Assembly (NCBI RefSeq): GCF_023721795.1
Contig: NZ_JAMQYE010000001.1
Coordinates: 1,488,001 to 1,552,000 of the forward strand
Source: Zeimonas sediminis
GTDB lineage: Bacteria > Pseudomonadota > Gammaproteobacteria > Burkholderiales > Burkholderiaceae_E
DNA: 64,000 nt
Direction of reading: 5' to 3'
The notes below the pieces were generated by a model that had not been told where the DNA came from, made no database searches, and was given only the letters and a program-made list of their open reading frames with translations. The first letter of the stretch is position 1. Every line of letters starts with the position of its first letter. Made by a program: the position numbers and the translations under genes. Of the stretch, positions 33,110-43,810 are shown piece after piece.

Positions 33110-33397
33110 ATGAAACTGCGTCCTTTGCATGATCGCGTGATCATCAAGCGTCTGGACAACGAGCGCAAGACCTCGTCGGGCATCGTGATCCCCGACAACG
33201 CCGCCGAGAAGCCGGACCAGGGCGAGATTCTCGCCGTCGGCAACGGCAAGGTCGGTGACGACGGCAAGGTCCGTCCGCTGGCCGTCAAGGTCGGCGACAA
33301 GGTTCTGTTCGGCAAGTACAGCGGCCAGACCGTCAAGGTCGACGGCGAGGAGCTGCTGGTCATGCGCGAAGAAGACATCATGGCCGTGGTCGAGTAA
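33110..33397 (+). CDS. groES: Co-chaperonin GroES
   Basis: A 95-residue Hsp10 forming the heptameric lid of the GroEL chamber. The full family pattern is visible: [18 protein letters not shown], the mobile loop [18 protein letters not shown], and the C-terminal [17 protein letters not shown]. The ATG at 33110 is preceded by GGAG. Upstream in-frame codons fall in the CIRCE region and are not used. groEL follows after 28 bp. Confidence 0.98.
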   Translation: MKLRPLHDRVIIKRLDNERKTSSGIVIPDNAAEKPDQGEILAVGNGKVGDDGKVRPLAVKVGDKVLFGKYSGQTVKVDGEELLVMREEDIMAVVE

Positions 33398-33419
33398 GCA
33401 ACAGGTTTCGAGGAGTTAA

Positions 33420-35069
<1,650 letters not shown>

Positions 35070-35120
35070 CCGGTCCCCGGATCGGTTGCGCGCGCGGCCC
35101 TCGCGGTCGCGCGGCCCAGG

Positions 35121-35148
35121 AAAAAGCCCGGCGAAAGCCGGGCTTTTT
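35121..35148. terminator. groESL terminator (works on both strands)
   Basis: AAAAAGCCCGGC, a GAAA loop and GCCGGGCTTTTT: a perfect 12-bp stem flanked by A and T runs. It can end groEL on the plus strand and the transglutaminase-like gene on the minus strand. Confidence 0.94.
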
Positions 35149-35193
35149 CCTTCTTTCGCCGGCCGCTGCGATTCGGCCGCCGACGCGCGCCGC

Positions 35194-35985
35194 TCAGCGC
35201 AGCGGCGCGTCGTCCTCGAAGCGCCCGGCACCGGTGGCGGACCCGCTGGACTCCCGTCCGGGCACGGGCGACGACTCGCCCTCGAAGAGCTCGCGCGGGT
35301 AGTGCCGCGCGAAGTCCCCGCGCACCTTGTCCAGGGGAAAGTCGGACCAGGTGCCGTGGTCGGCCAGGTAGGCCATCCGCCGCCGGTTGTCGGCGTCGAA
35401 TTCCTGGTAAAGCGCGTCGGCCGTGCCGTCGAACTCGGTCGGCCGCACGCCGAAGCGCTCGCAGAGCTCGATGTTGAAGGCCGGCACCGCCTTGAGCCAA
35501 CGCCCTTCGACGAGCAGTGCCGCGTAGCCGTGGTCGTAGAACACGTCGGTGCCGCCCATCCGCTGGCGCAGTTTCTCCGTGTTCATGTGGTTGACCACGT
35601 CGGCCAGGCCGATAGCCGACGCGATGCCGGCCGCCCGCGCGCAGGCCGCCAGCAATACCGCCTTCGGCACGCACCAGCCGCAACCGGCGGCCAGCACGCC
35701 GCTCGCCCGGTACTGGCACGGATCGAAGGAGATGCGGTAGGGGTCGTAGCGGATCCGGTCTCGGACCGCGTAGAAGAGCCGCACCGCCCGCGCCCGCTCG
35801 GATGACTCGCCGCCGATCGCCTGCGCGACGAACTCGCGGATTGCCGGCGAACCGCTGTCCAGGAAGCGGGTCGGCGCGAGCCAGGGGCGCAGCGCATCGC
35901 CCGCGAGGGCTTCCGGAAGTCCGGGAAGGTGAATCCCGCCGTCGGCTGACAACCGGAAATCGGGTCGTGCGTTAGCTTCGTTCAT
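35194..35985 (-). CDS. Transglutaminase-like cysteine protease-fold protein
   Basis: A 263-residue cytoplasmic protein with a transglutaminase-like core. Cys105 (GCGWCVPKAVLLAACARAAG) and His152 (FYDHGYAALLVEGRW) match the catalytic Cys and His. The usual third residue, Asp, is not visible; the sequence reads KAVPAFN, so Asn171 may substitute. The N-terminal helical part (ERARAVRLFYAVRDRIRYD) is typical. Its ATG (35983-35985) overlaps the opposite-strand ATG of the YkgJ gene within a single CATG. The function is unknown; protease, amidase or peptide cyclase are possible. Confidence 0.8.
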   Translation of the reverse strand: MNEANARPDFRLSADGGIHLPGLPEALAGDALRPWLAPTRFLDSGSPAIREFVAQAIGGESSERARAVRLFYAVRDRIRYDPYRISFDPCQYRASGVLAAGCGWCVPKAVLLAACARAAGIASAIGLADVVNHMNTEKLRQRMGGTDVFYDHGYAALLVEGRWLKAVPAFNIELCERFGVRPTEFDGTADALYQEFDADNRRRMAYLADHGTWSDFPLDKVRGDFARHYPRELFEGESSPVPGRESSGSATGAGRFEDDAPLR

Positions 35986-36358
35986 GAAGAATCCCTGCCT
36001 CGGCTGCGGCGTATGCTGCACGCAGTATCGCGTCTCTTTCCATTGGTCCGAAACGACCGCACACCCGTTCGGCACGGTGCCGGTCGAGCTGACCGAGCCG
36101 CTGCGCCGTCACGAGGTCGTCATGAAGGGGACGAACTCGGCGAAGCCCTATTGCATCGCGCTGGCGGGGGTGCCGAAGGTCGATGCCTACTGCGCGATCC
36201 ACGGCAGCCATCCCTCCTGCTGCCGGGCGGTGGAGGTCGGCAGCGACCAATGCCTCCGGGCCCGTCGGGCCCACGGCATGCCCGACCCCGAACTCGATCC
36301 GGATCTCGACCCGTCTCCGGACCTGGATCCCTCGCCCGACCTGCCGCGCGCGGCCTGA
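35984..36358 (+). CDS. YkgJ-family cysteine-cluster protein
   Basis: A 124-residue protein of the YkgJ (UPF0153/CxxCxxCC) family, thought to bind zinc or iron-sulfur. Two Cys clusters are present: CLGCGVCC near the N-terminus, and CAIHGSHPSCCRAVEVGSDQC. The tail is an acidic Asp-Pro-rich repeat (PDLDPSPDLDPSPDLP) that looks disordered. Its start codon shares CATG with the divergent transglutaminase-like gene, and no good ribosome site precedes it. The molecular role is not known. Confidence 0.82.
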   Translation: MKNPCLGCGVCCTQYRVSFHWSETTAHPFGTVPVELTEPLRRHEVVMKGTNSAKPYCIALAGVPKVDAYCAIHGSHPSCCRAVEVGSDQCLRARRAHGMPDPELDPDLDPSPDLDPSPDLPRAA

Positions 36359-36420
36359 AGCCGGGCCCTCGAGCCGGCCCCGGTCCACCCCGGTTCGCGC
36401 CGACGCGGCCGGGGGCGCTG

Positions 36421-36470
36421 GCCGCCGACGGCCAGGCAGCCGACCGCCCGGCCAGGCGGGCGTCGGCGGC
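36421..36470. terminator. Long inverted repeat between convergent genes
   Basis: Perfect 10-bp arms GCCGCCGACG and CGTCGGCGGC enclose a second CCGCC/GGCGG hairpin. It ends 2 bp before the OmpA-family stop codon and 62 bp after the YkgJ stop. It probably acts as a two-way terminator, but lacks T-runs. Confidence 0.5.
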
Positions 36471-36472
36471 GA

Positions 36473-37126
36473 TCAGCCCTGCTGCGGCTCGCCGACGAAG
36501 ATCTCGACCCGGCGGTTCTGCGCGCGGCCGGCGGCAGTCGAATTGTCGGCGATCGGCTCGCGCGAGCCGCGGCCGTCGATCGCGACGCGGCTCGGGTTCA
36601 CGCCGCGATCGGCCAGGTACTGGCGCACGCTGGCCGCGCGGTTGACCGAAAGCGGGTCGTTGATCGCGTCTGAGCCGGTGCTGTCGGTGTGGCCGATGAT
36701 GCGCACCGTGGTGCCGGGATTCGTGGCCAGCGTCTGCGCGAAGCGGTCGAGGATCGGCCGGAAGTTCGGCTTGATGTCGGCGCGGCCGGTGTCGAAGGAG
36801 ATGTCGCTCGGAATGTCGAGCTTGAGCTGGTTGTCGGCCGTCTGAGTGACGCCGACGCCGGTACCGGCGGTGGCCTGCTGCATCGCCACCTTCTGCTCTT
36901 CCATGCGCTTGGACCAGACATAGGTGCCGATGCCGCCGGCGGCGGCGCCCAGCACCGCCATGTTGCGCGTTGCCGTGCCGCTGCCGCCGATCGCGCTGCC
37001 GAGCGCCGCGCCGGCCAGCGCCCCCAGGCCGGTGCCGACAGCGGTGCGCTGCTGGGTTTCGGTCATCGACTCGCAGCCGGCCAGGCCGACCGCTGCGATC
37101 GCGAGGATGGAGATGGTCTTCTTCAT
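36473..37126 (-). CDS. OmpA-family outer-membrane lipoprotein (YiaD-like)
   Basis: A 217-residue lipoprotein. The signal ends in the lipobox LAGC with the lipidated Cys18. Residues 30-70 form a glycine-zipper membrane segment (GTGLGALAGAALGSAIGGSG, then LGAAAGGIGTYVW). Residues 100-217 are an OmpA C-terminal peptidoglycan-binding domain, with IIGHTDSTGSDAINDPLSVN and GSREPIADNSTAAGRAQNRR. It likely ties the outer membrane to the cell wall. A ribosome site (AGGAG) lies just ahead of the ATG. Confidence 0.93.
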   Translation of the reverse strand: MKKTISILAIAAVGLAGCESMTETQQRTAVGTGLGALAGAALGSAIGGSGTATRNMAVLGAAAGGIGTYVWSKRMEEQKVAMQQATAGTGVGVTQTADNQLKLDIPSDISFDTGRADIKPNFRPILDRFAQTLATNPGTTVRIIGHTDSTGSDAINDPLSVNRAASVRQYLADRGVNPSRVAIDGRGSREPIADNSTAAGRAQNRRVEIFVGEPQQG

Positions 37127-37242
37127 GATGGTGCTGCTCCTGTTCTCGATTGGGCGGCGCCAGGCGAACGCGGCGCTCCGGGGAGGGGAAGGCGAATTCC
37201 CATTCTATCCAGACAGCCGGCCGCGCGCGTCGGCCGATCCGG

Positions 37243-38913
37243 TCAGCCGGCGACCGCACCGGGCCGCCCTGCCTCGACCACGAAGCGGGCCCGGGTCGCG
37301 ATGCGCGGCTCGGGCACCTTGACCGACTCGACCACCCTGAAGCTCAGCGCGCAACGCTCGGGCGTCAGCGTGACGACGCCGTAGCCCCGGTGCGTGCTCT
37401 CCGCCAGCCTCACGTGCGGGTTCTCGCCGCGCACGCGGTCGAGCAGCTCCTGCGGCCTGCCCTGCGAGGTGATCGAAGTGCCGCAGAACTCGGTGGCCAC
37501 GACGGCCGAGCGCGGATCGGAAAAGTCGGCCTTGACGTCGCAGACCCAGTTCGAGTGCACGTCGCCGCCCAGCACCACCGGATTGGACGGCCGGCGCGAG
37601 CGCATCGCGTCGATCAGCCGCTGGCGGGCGGCCGGATAGCCGTCCCAGCCGTCGGTCCAGGCGGTTTCGCCGGGGCCCGGCCGGCCGTCGGCCCGGGCGA
37701 ACAGCGTCTGCTGCGCGATCAGGTTCCAGCGCCCGCGCGACTCCGCGAAACAGCGGTCGAGCCAGCGCTCCTGCCCGGCGCCCAGCATCGAGCGGGCCGG
37801 ATCGCGCAGCTCGGGACAGCCCGCGACGTCGACCACGTTCGAGCCGCCGCGCCCGGGCCGGGGGCAGGCCTGGTGCGAACGGTGCTGCCGGTCGTCGAGC
37901 ACCATGAACTCGGCCAGCCGGCCGAAGCGATGACGGTCGTACATCCGCATCGAGGCGCCGTCGGGGCACGCCGCCGGCCTCAGCGGCATGTGCTCGAAAT
38001 ACGCCCGATAAGCGGCCGCCCGGCGGGCCAGGAAGGCCGGATCGAGGTCCTGGGCGCGGTCGTTGGCGTAGTCGTTGTCGACCTCGTGGTCGTCCCAGGC
38101 GAGCAGCCAGGGCGCGCTCGCGTGCATCCGCTGCAGGTCGGCGTCCGACCGGTACTGCGCGTGACGGATCCGGTAGTCGTCGAGCGACTTCGGCTCGCCG
38201 GTCCAGTGGGCCCGCACCCGGTCGCGCCCCCAGCTGCTCTCGTAGATGTAGTCGCCGAGGAAGACGACCAGGTCGAGGTCTTCCTCGGCCATGTGCCGGT
38301 AGGCGCCATAGAAGCCCTGCTCGTACTGCTGGCACGAGGCGAAGGCGAAGCGCAGGCGCGCGGGCATCGCGTCGGCCCCCGGCGCGGTGCGGGCGCGCCC
38401 GACGGGGCTGACCGCCTGGCCGGCTCCACGGCCAGCCATGAACCGATAGTGATACCAACGCTCCGGCACGAGCCCGCGGACCTCGACGTGGACCGCGTGG
38501 GCCAGCGCAGGATGGGCGATCGCGCTGCCGCTGCGCACGACCCGGGCGAAGCGATCGTCTTCGGCCACCTCCCAGCGCACCCCGATCGGCTCGGGCGCGA
38601 GCCCGCCGTCGCCCCGGCGCGGATCGGGCGCCAGGCGGGTCCACAGGACGAAGCCGTCGGGCGTGGGCGCGCCCGAGGCCACCCCCAGCGCGAACGGATC
38701 GCGCTCGAAACGGCCGGCGACGCTCGCGCAGCCCGACGACGCCAGCACGACGCCGCCGGCCCACGACGCGCAGGCCATCCGCCAGGCGGCCTGGACGACC
38801 GCGCGGCGCCGCAGGTGGGGCGGCGCGCCGGCCGCAGCGGCAAACTCGCGGGCGCAGCGCCGGGGCGACGCGAAGGCTTCCCCCGAAGCGGCTGAGAGAC
38901 GTGTCATCGGCAT
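37243..38913 (-). CDS. PhoD-like alkaline phosphatase/phosphodiesterase
   Basis: A 556-residue metallophosphoesterase of the PhoD family that releases phosphate from extracellular esters. The N-terminal PhoD_N domain has DPFALGVASGAPTPDGFVLW. The metal-binding core has FASCQQYEQGFYGAYRHM, VVFLGDYIYE, LLAWDDHEVDNDY and VVLGGDVHSNW. The N-terminus RRRAVVQAAWRMACASWAGG looks like a Tat signal with a Cys after it, as in other PhoD proteins. Starts at 38913 and 38907 are both possible. A repeat-rich spacer lies upstream. Confidence 0.92.
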   Translation of the reverse strand: MPMTRLSAASGEAFASPRRCAREFAAAAGAPPHLRRRAVVQAAWRMACASWAGGVVLASSGCASVAGRFERDPFALGVASGAPTPDGFVLWTRLAPDPRRGDGGLAPEPIGVRWEVAEDDRFARVVRSGSAIAHPALAHAVHVEVRGLVPERWYHYRFMAGRGAGQAVSPVGRARTAPGADAMPARLRFAFASCQQYEQGFYGAYRHMAEEDLDLVVFLGDYIYESSWGRDRVRAHWTGEPKSLDDYRIRHAQYRSDADLQRMHASAPWLLAWDDHEVDNDYANDRAQDLDPAFLARRAAAYRAYFEHMPLRPAACPDGASMRMYDRHRFGRLAEFMVLDDRQHRSHQACPRPGRGGSNVVDVAGCPELRDPARSMLGAGQERWLDRCFAESRGRWNLIAQQTLFARADGRPGPGETAWTDGWDGYPAARQRLIDAMRSRRPSNPVVLGGDVHSNWVCDVKADFSDPRSAVVATEFCGTSITSQGRPQELLDRVRGENPHVRLAESTHRGYGVVTLTPERCALSFRVVESVKVPEPRIATRARFVVEAGRPGAVAG

Positions 38914-38976
38914 CGCGATCGGACGTGGTCGACAGCGGTCGATTCTAGGACGGCGAGGCGAGCGCGCGATGACACC

Positions 38977-39043
38977 GATGGCCGAATCCGGATGGCCCGA
39001 TCGGGATGGCCGAATCCGGACGGCCGAGCCATGGACGGCCGAG
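38977..39043. repeat. Short direct repeats with an embedded palindrome
   Basis: GATGGCCGAATCCGGA occurs at 38977 and again 28 bp later, and GGACGGCCGAGC occurs twice 15 bp apart just after it. Between the first pair lies the palindrome CCCGATCGGG. It lies between the phoD start and the end of the upstream oxidoreductase gene. It may form hairpins and end the upstream transcript; no family name is known to me. Confidence 0.65.
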
Positions 39044-39086
39044 CGTGCAGGGCCGCGGCAGGGCGCACCCCGGCCCCTCGCCTGCC

Positions 39087-42000
39087 CTACCCGACCGACT
39101 CGACCTCGCCCCGCGATCGCACGGCCTCGACAGGCCCCTTGGCCGGCTCGCCGCGCAGCCGCGCGAGCAGCGCCGCCTGGCGCTCGAGCGCGGCCTTGAC
39201 GTTGGCCTCCTTGACCGGCCCGAAGCCCCGCATCCGCTGAGGCAACTCGGCGAGCTCGATCGCGGTGGCCGCGTTGCCCGGGCCGAGCCGCTCGACGAGC
39301 TCGTCGAGCTGGCGCTCGAAGCCCGCGAGCAGCGATCGCTCCATGCGCCGCTCGTCCGTCCGGCCGAACGGATCGAGTCGCGTGCCGCGCAGCCGGCGCA
39401 TGCGCGCCAGAAGGCGGAACAGCGGCAGGACCCACTGGCCGAACGCGATCTTGCGCGGCCGCCCGGTGCGCGGATCGACGCGCGCGAGCAGCGGCGGCGC
39501 GAGATGGAAGCGCAGCGACCAGTCACCCTCGAACATCGCCTCGAGACGCCGGCGGAAGGCCGGATCCGCATGCAGGCGCGCGACCTCGTACTCGTCCTTG
39601 ATCGCCATCAGCCTGAACAGCGACAGCGCCGCCGTCCGGACCAGGCGGTCGGCATCGGCCGGCGCGAGGCCCTTGTCGGCAGCCTCGCGCAGGCGGTCGA
39701 TACGGCCGCGGAAGCGGGCCGCGTAGGCGCGGTCCTGGTAGTCGACGAGGAAGGCCTCGAAGCGCGCGATCGACGCGTCGACCGGCTCCGCGGCGCCGCC
39801 GGCCTCGCCGGGCATTCCGGCCGCGCCGGCTTCCCCGGTGTCCGCGGGCTCGAGCCGGCGACCCGCCGCGGCGCGGACCGCCTGCGGGTCGTGGGCCAGC
39901 CTGCGCCCCCATTCGAAGGCCCTCAGGTTGGCCGGCACCTGCGCGCCGTTCAGCTCGATCGCCCGCTCGATCGACCCGCGGGTCAGCGGCACCCAGCCCT
40001 TCTGCCAGGCGAAGCCCAGCAGCATCGGGTTGGCGAAGATCGCGTCGCCGAGCAGCGCCTCGGCCAGCGTCGCCGCCTCGACGAACTCGATCTCGCGCTC
40101 GCCCGCCGCCTGCAGGATGTTGCGGCGCAGGGCCGCCTGCGGCAGCTTCCAGTCCGGATCCCGCAGGAAGTCCGAAGTCGGCAGCACGTCGGCGCCGATC
40201 ACCGCGCGGGTCACGTTCGCCCGCATCCGGGTAAGCGCCTCGTTGCCGGCGGTCACGACCAGGTCGCAGCCGATCACCAGGTCGGCCTCGCCGGTGGCGA
40301 TCCGGGTCGCGTGCAGGTGGTCGGGCTCGCGCGCGATCTGCACGTGAGAGAAGACCGCCCCGCCCTTCTGCGCGAGCCCCGCCATGTCGAGCACCGAGAC
40401 GCCCAGGCCGTCCAGGTGCGCGGTCACGCCGAGCAGCTGCCCGATCGTGACCACGCCGGTGCCGCCGACCCCGGTCACCAGGATGCCGTAGCTGCGGTTG
40501 CCCGACGTCTCGATCGGCAGCGGCTGCGGTTCGGGCAGCGGCGCGAGCGAAACGTCCGGCTTCGGCGCGCCGCCCTTGCGCAGCGCGCCGCCCTCGACCG
40601 TCACGAAGCTCGGGCAGAAGCCCTTCAGGCAGGAGAGGTCCTTGTTGCACGAGGACTGGTTGATCCGGCGCTTGCGCCCGAACGGGGTCTCGACCGGCTC
40701 GACCGACACGCAGGAGCTCTGCACGCTGCAGTCGCCGCAGCCCTCGCAGACCGCCTCGTTGATCACGACGCGCCGCGCTGGGTCGGGGTAGGCCGGCTTG
40801 CCGTCGACGATCCGCTTGCGGCGTCGCCGCTTCTCGGTCGCGCAGGTCTGGTCGTAGACCAGCACGGTGCAGCCGGGCATCTCGCGCAGCTCGCGCTGCA
40901 CCGAGTCGAGATGGTCGCGATGCTCGATCCGGACGCCGGCGAAGGCCGCGTCGCCCTTCACCGCGTCGTACTTGCCCGGCTCGTCGGTCACGACGACGAT
41001 CGCGCGCACGCCCTCGGCCTTCATCTGCGCGACGATCATCGGCACGGTCAGCGTGCCGTCGACCGGCTGGCCGCCGGTCATCGCCACCGCGTCGTTGTAG
41101 AGGAGCTTGTAGGTGATGTTGACGCCGGCGGCCACCGACGCGCGCACCGCCAGGATGCCCGAGTGGAAGTAGGTGCCGTCGCCGAGGTTCGCGAACACGT
41201 GCGGCTCGTTCACGAAGGGCGCCTGGCCGATCCAGGGCACGCCCTCGCCGCCCATCTGCGAGAAGGTCTGGGTGCGCCGCTCGGGCATCCAGGTGGCCAT
41301 GTAGTGGCAACCGATGCCGGCCAGCGCGCGCGAGCCTTCGGGAACGTGCGTGGAGGTGTTGTGCGGGCAACCGGAGCAGAAGGTCGGCACCCGGTCGGCC
41401 GACACCTTGGTCACGGAAAGCGCGCGCTCCTTCGCGTCGATGATCGCCAGCCGCGCCTCGATCGCCGCGCGGATGTCGGCCGGCAGCTCGAAACGCGAGC
41501 CGAAGCGGCCCGGGTTCAGCAGCCGGCCGGCGATCGCGCGCGCGATCAGCGCCGGGGAAAGTTCGGCGTGCGCGGGCAGCAGCCAGCGCCCCTGCGGCAT
41601 CGCCCACTCGCCGCCGTGCCCGTCCTTTTCGTCGAACTTTCCGTAGACCTGCGGGCGGACGTCGTCGCGCCAGTTGTAGAGCTCTTCCTTCAGCGCGTAC
41701 TCGATGATCTGGCGCTTTTCCTCGACCACGAGGATCTCGCCCAGCCCGGTGGCGAACTCGCGCACCGACTGCGCCTCGAGCGGCCAGACCACGCCGCACT
41801 TGAACAGCCGGATGCCGATCCGCGCGCAGGCGGCGTCGTCGAGCCCGAGGTCCTCGAGCGCCTGACGGGTGTCCAGGTAGGCCTTGCCGCCGGTGACGAT
41901 GCCGAACCAGGCCTTCGGCGAATCGATCACGGTGCGGTTGAGCCGGTTCGCGCGCACGTAGGCGAGCGCCGCGTACCACTTGTAGTCGAGCAGCCGCGCT

Positions 42001-42725
42001 TCCTGCGCGAGCGGTGTGTCGGGCCAGCGGATGTTCAGCCCGTCGGCGGGCAGCGCGAAATCCTCGGGAATCACGATGCGGACCCGGTCCGGGTCGACAT
42101 CGACCGAGGCCGAGGCCTCGACCACTTCGGTCACCGCCTTCATCGCGACCCACAGCCCCGACCAGCGCGACATCGCCCAGCCGTGCATGCCGAGGTCGAG
42201 GTACTCCTGGACGTTGGCCGGGTAGAAAACCGGCAGGCCGCAGGCCTTGAAGACGTGGTCGGACTGGTGGGGCAGCGTCGACGACTTGGCGCCGTGGTCG
42301 TCGCCGGCCACGACCAGCACGCCGCCGTGGCGGCTGGTGCCGGCCGCGTTCGCGTGCCGGAACACGTCGCCCGAGCGGTCCACGCCCGGGCCCTTGCCGT
42401 ACCACATCGCGAACACGCCATCGACCTTCGCCTGCGAGGACAGCGCGACCTGCTGCGTGCCCCAGACGCTGGTCGCTGCGAGGTCCTCGTTGAGCCCGGG
42501 CTGGAAGACGACGTCGTGGCGGGCCAGGTGCGCCCTGGCCTTCCAGAGCGCCTGGTCGAGTCCGCCGAGCGGCGAACCCCGGTAGCCCGAGACGAAACCC
42601 GCGGTGTTCAGCCCGGCGCGGCGGTCGCGCTCGCGCTGCAGCATCGGCAGGCGGACCAGCGCCTGCGTTCCGGACAGGAAAACCCGCCCGCGTTCGACCG
42701 TGTAGCGGTCGTCGAGATCCTTCAT
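39087..42725 (-). CDS. Indolepyruvate ferredoxin oxidoreductase, alpha-beta fusion
   Basis: A 1212-residue thiamine-diphosphate and iron-sulfur enzyme that oxidatively decarboxylates aryl or branched 2-oxo acids to acyl-CoA. Visible in order are FVSGYRGSPLGGLDQALWKA at the N-terminus, the ThDP site (FCSGCPHNTSTHVPEG, then NLGDGTYFHSG), Fe-S cysteines (CEGCGDCSVQSSC and CNKDLSCLKGFCPS), and from about residue 730 the gamma/beta-type domain (GILVTGVGGTGVVTIGQLLG). A DUF6537-like C-terminus follows. This single-chain form is common in Proteobacteria, where it takes part in aromatic and branched amino acid breakdown. Confidence 0.94.
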   Translation of the reverse strand: MKDLDDRYTVERGRVFLSGTQALVRLPMLQRERDRRAGLNTAGFVSGYRGSPLGGLDQALWKARAHLARHDVVFQPGLNEDLAATSVWGTQQVALSSQAKVDGVFAMWYGKGPGVDRSGDVFRHANAAGTSRHGGVLVVAGDDHGAKSSTLPHQSDHVFKACGLPVFYPANVQEYLDLGMHGWAMSRWSGLWVAMKAVTEVVEASASVDVDPDRVRIVIPEDFALPADGLNIRWPDTPLAQEARLLDYKWYAALAYVRANRLNRTVIDSPKAWFGIVTGGKAYLDTRQALEDLGLDDAACARIGIRLFKCGVVWPLEAQSVREFATGLGEILVVEEKRQIIEYALKEELYNWRDDVRPQVYGKFDEKDGHGGEWAMPQGRWLLPAHAELSPALIARAIAGRLLNPGRFGSRFELPADIRAAIEARLAIIDAKERALSVTKVSADRVPTFCSGCPHNTSTHVPEGSRALAGIGCHYMATWMPERRTQTFSQMGGEGVPWIGQAPFVNEPHVFANLGDGTYFHSGILAVRASVAAGVNITYKLLYNDAVAMTGGQPVDGTLTVPMIVAQMKAEGVRAIVVVTDEPGKYDAVKGDAAFAGVRIEHRDHLDSVQRELREMPGCTVLVYDQTCATEKRRRRKRIVDGKPAYPDPARRVVINEAVCEGCGDCSVQSSCVSVEPVETPFGRKRRINQSSCNKDLSCLKGFCPSFVTVEGGALRKGGAPKPDVSLAPLPEPQPLPIETSGNRSYGILVTGVGGTGVVTIGQLLGVTAHLDGLGVSVLDMAGLAQKGGAVFSHVQIAREPDHLHATRIATGEADLVIGCDLVVTAGNEALTRMRANVTRAVIGADVLPTSDFLRDPDWKLPQAALRRNILQAAGEREIEFVEAATLAEALLGDAIFANPMLLGFAWQKGWVPLTRGSIERAIELNGAQVPANLRAFEWGRRLAHDPQAVRAAAGRRLEPADTGEAGAAGMPGEAGGAAEPVDASIARFEAFLVDYQDRAYAARFRGRIDRLREAADKGLAPADADRLVRTAALSLFRLMAIKDEYEVARLHADPAFRRRLEAMFEGDWSLRFHLAPPLLARVDPRTGRPRKIAFGQWVLPLFRLLARMRRLRGTRLDPFGRTDERRMERSLLAGFERQLDELVERLGPGNAATAIELAELPQRMRGFGPVKEANVKAALERQAALLARLRGEPAKGPVEAVRSRGEVESVG

Positions 42726-42861
42726 GTCTGCCTCCGGCCTCGGATCGTGTCCAGCGGAACATTCCCCCGCCGACGAAGGCGCGCGGATGGCGCGAATGCG
42801 GCAGGAGCGTTTCGGCGGCCGCGCTCGTGACGCGGACGCCGGACGGCAGTCTAGCGCGGGT

Positions 42862-43767
42862 TCAGGCGCCCGAGGCGCTTTTCCGCGTCGGCATCAGGAC
42901 CGTGGCGATCGCCGCCAGGATGCATGCGAGTGCGGCCCAGTCCTGCCACAGCAGGCGCTCGCCGAGCATCCAGACCCCGGAGAACACGCCGGTGACCGGG
43001 ATCAGCATCACCGACAGGCCGCTGGCCACCGGCGGCAGGATCGTCGCCAGCCGGAACCAGAGCAACTGCGCGAGGCCGAAGACCAGGAAGGCGTTGAAGG
43101 CGATCGCGCCCCACTCCGCCGCGTTGGGCAGCCGGTGGAGCTGATCGGACTCGAAGACCAGCGCGATGGTCCCGCACACGAGCAGCCCCAGGCTGAGCGA
43201 CCAGAAGGTGATCACCAGCAGGTGCGTCGGCTGCACGCGCCGCCGCATCCGGTGCGTGCCGTAGGCCCAGATCACCGCCGCCGTCAGCATCGACAGCGTC
43301 CCGAGCGGGCTGCCGGCGATCGCCGTGAACTCGCTGGCCAGCAGCAGCGCGACGCCGGCCGCGGCGGCCGCCACGCCGACCCAGAGGCGGCGCGACGGGT
43401 GCTCGCCGAAGACCAGGATGCCGACGACCGCGCTCCAGATCGGCATCGTGTAGCCGAGGATCGCGGCGCGGCCCGAGGAAAGGAGCTTGACGCCGTACAT
43501 CGCGAACACGAACCACAGGACCATGTTCGTGAGCGCCAGCACCAGCAGCTCGGCCCGGTGCTCGGCCGGCACGCGCAGCGACAGCCCGCGGCTGCGCGCG
43601 ATCAGGGCCAGCGTGGGCAGGCCGCCGATCATGCACAGCGAGCGGAAGGTCATCGGCGGGAGTTCCTGGACGCCGATCTTCATGACCGGCCAGTTGACGC
43701 CCCAGATCAGCGTCAGCAGCGCGAGCAGCGCCAGGTCTCGCGGGCCCAGTCGGATCGAATGCGACAT
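42862..43767 (-). CDS. EamA/DMT-family inner-membrane transporter
   Basis: A 301-residue protein with ten predicted membrane helices in two EamA repeats. The first begins [21 protein letters not shown] and the second covers [20 protein letters not shown]. The end, [19 protein letters not shown], is characteristic of the drug/metabolite exporter superfamily. It is divergent from pyrF with a 43-bp gap. The substrate is not predictable; family members export amino acids, nucleosides or drugs. Confidence 0.9.
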   Translation of the reverse strand: MSHSIRLGPRDLALLALLTLIWGVNWPVMKIGVQELPPMTFRSLCMIGGLPTLALIARSRGLSLRVPAEHRAELLVLALTNMVLWFVFAMYGVKLLSSGRAAILGYTMPIWSAVVGILVFGEHPSRRLWVGVAAAAAGVALLLASEFTAIAGSPLGTLSMLTAAVIWAYGTHRMRRRVQPTHLLVITFWSLSLGLLVCGTIALVFESDQLHRLPNAAEWGAIAFNAFLVFGLAQLLWFRLATILPPVASGLSVMLIPVTGVFSGVWMLGERLLWQDWAALACILAAIATVLMPTRKSASGA

Positions 43768-43810
43768 GATGGATAGAATCCTGAGTCATTATCGACGCGG
43801 GGGGCAGGGA

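Noticed and set aside
39006..42830. Antisense open frame covering the whole IorAB fusion
   Set aside because: The composition is dominated by Arg, His, Gly and Val with no motif. The opposite strand encodes a full-length known enzyme.
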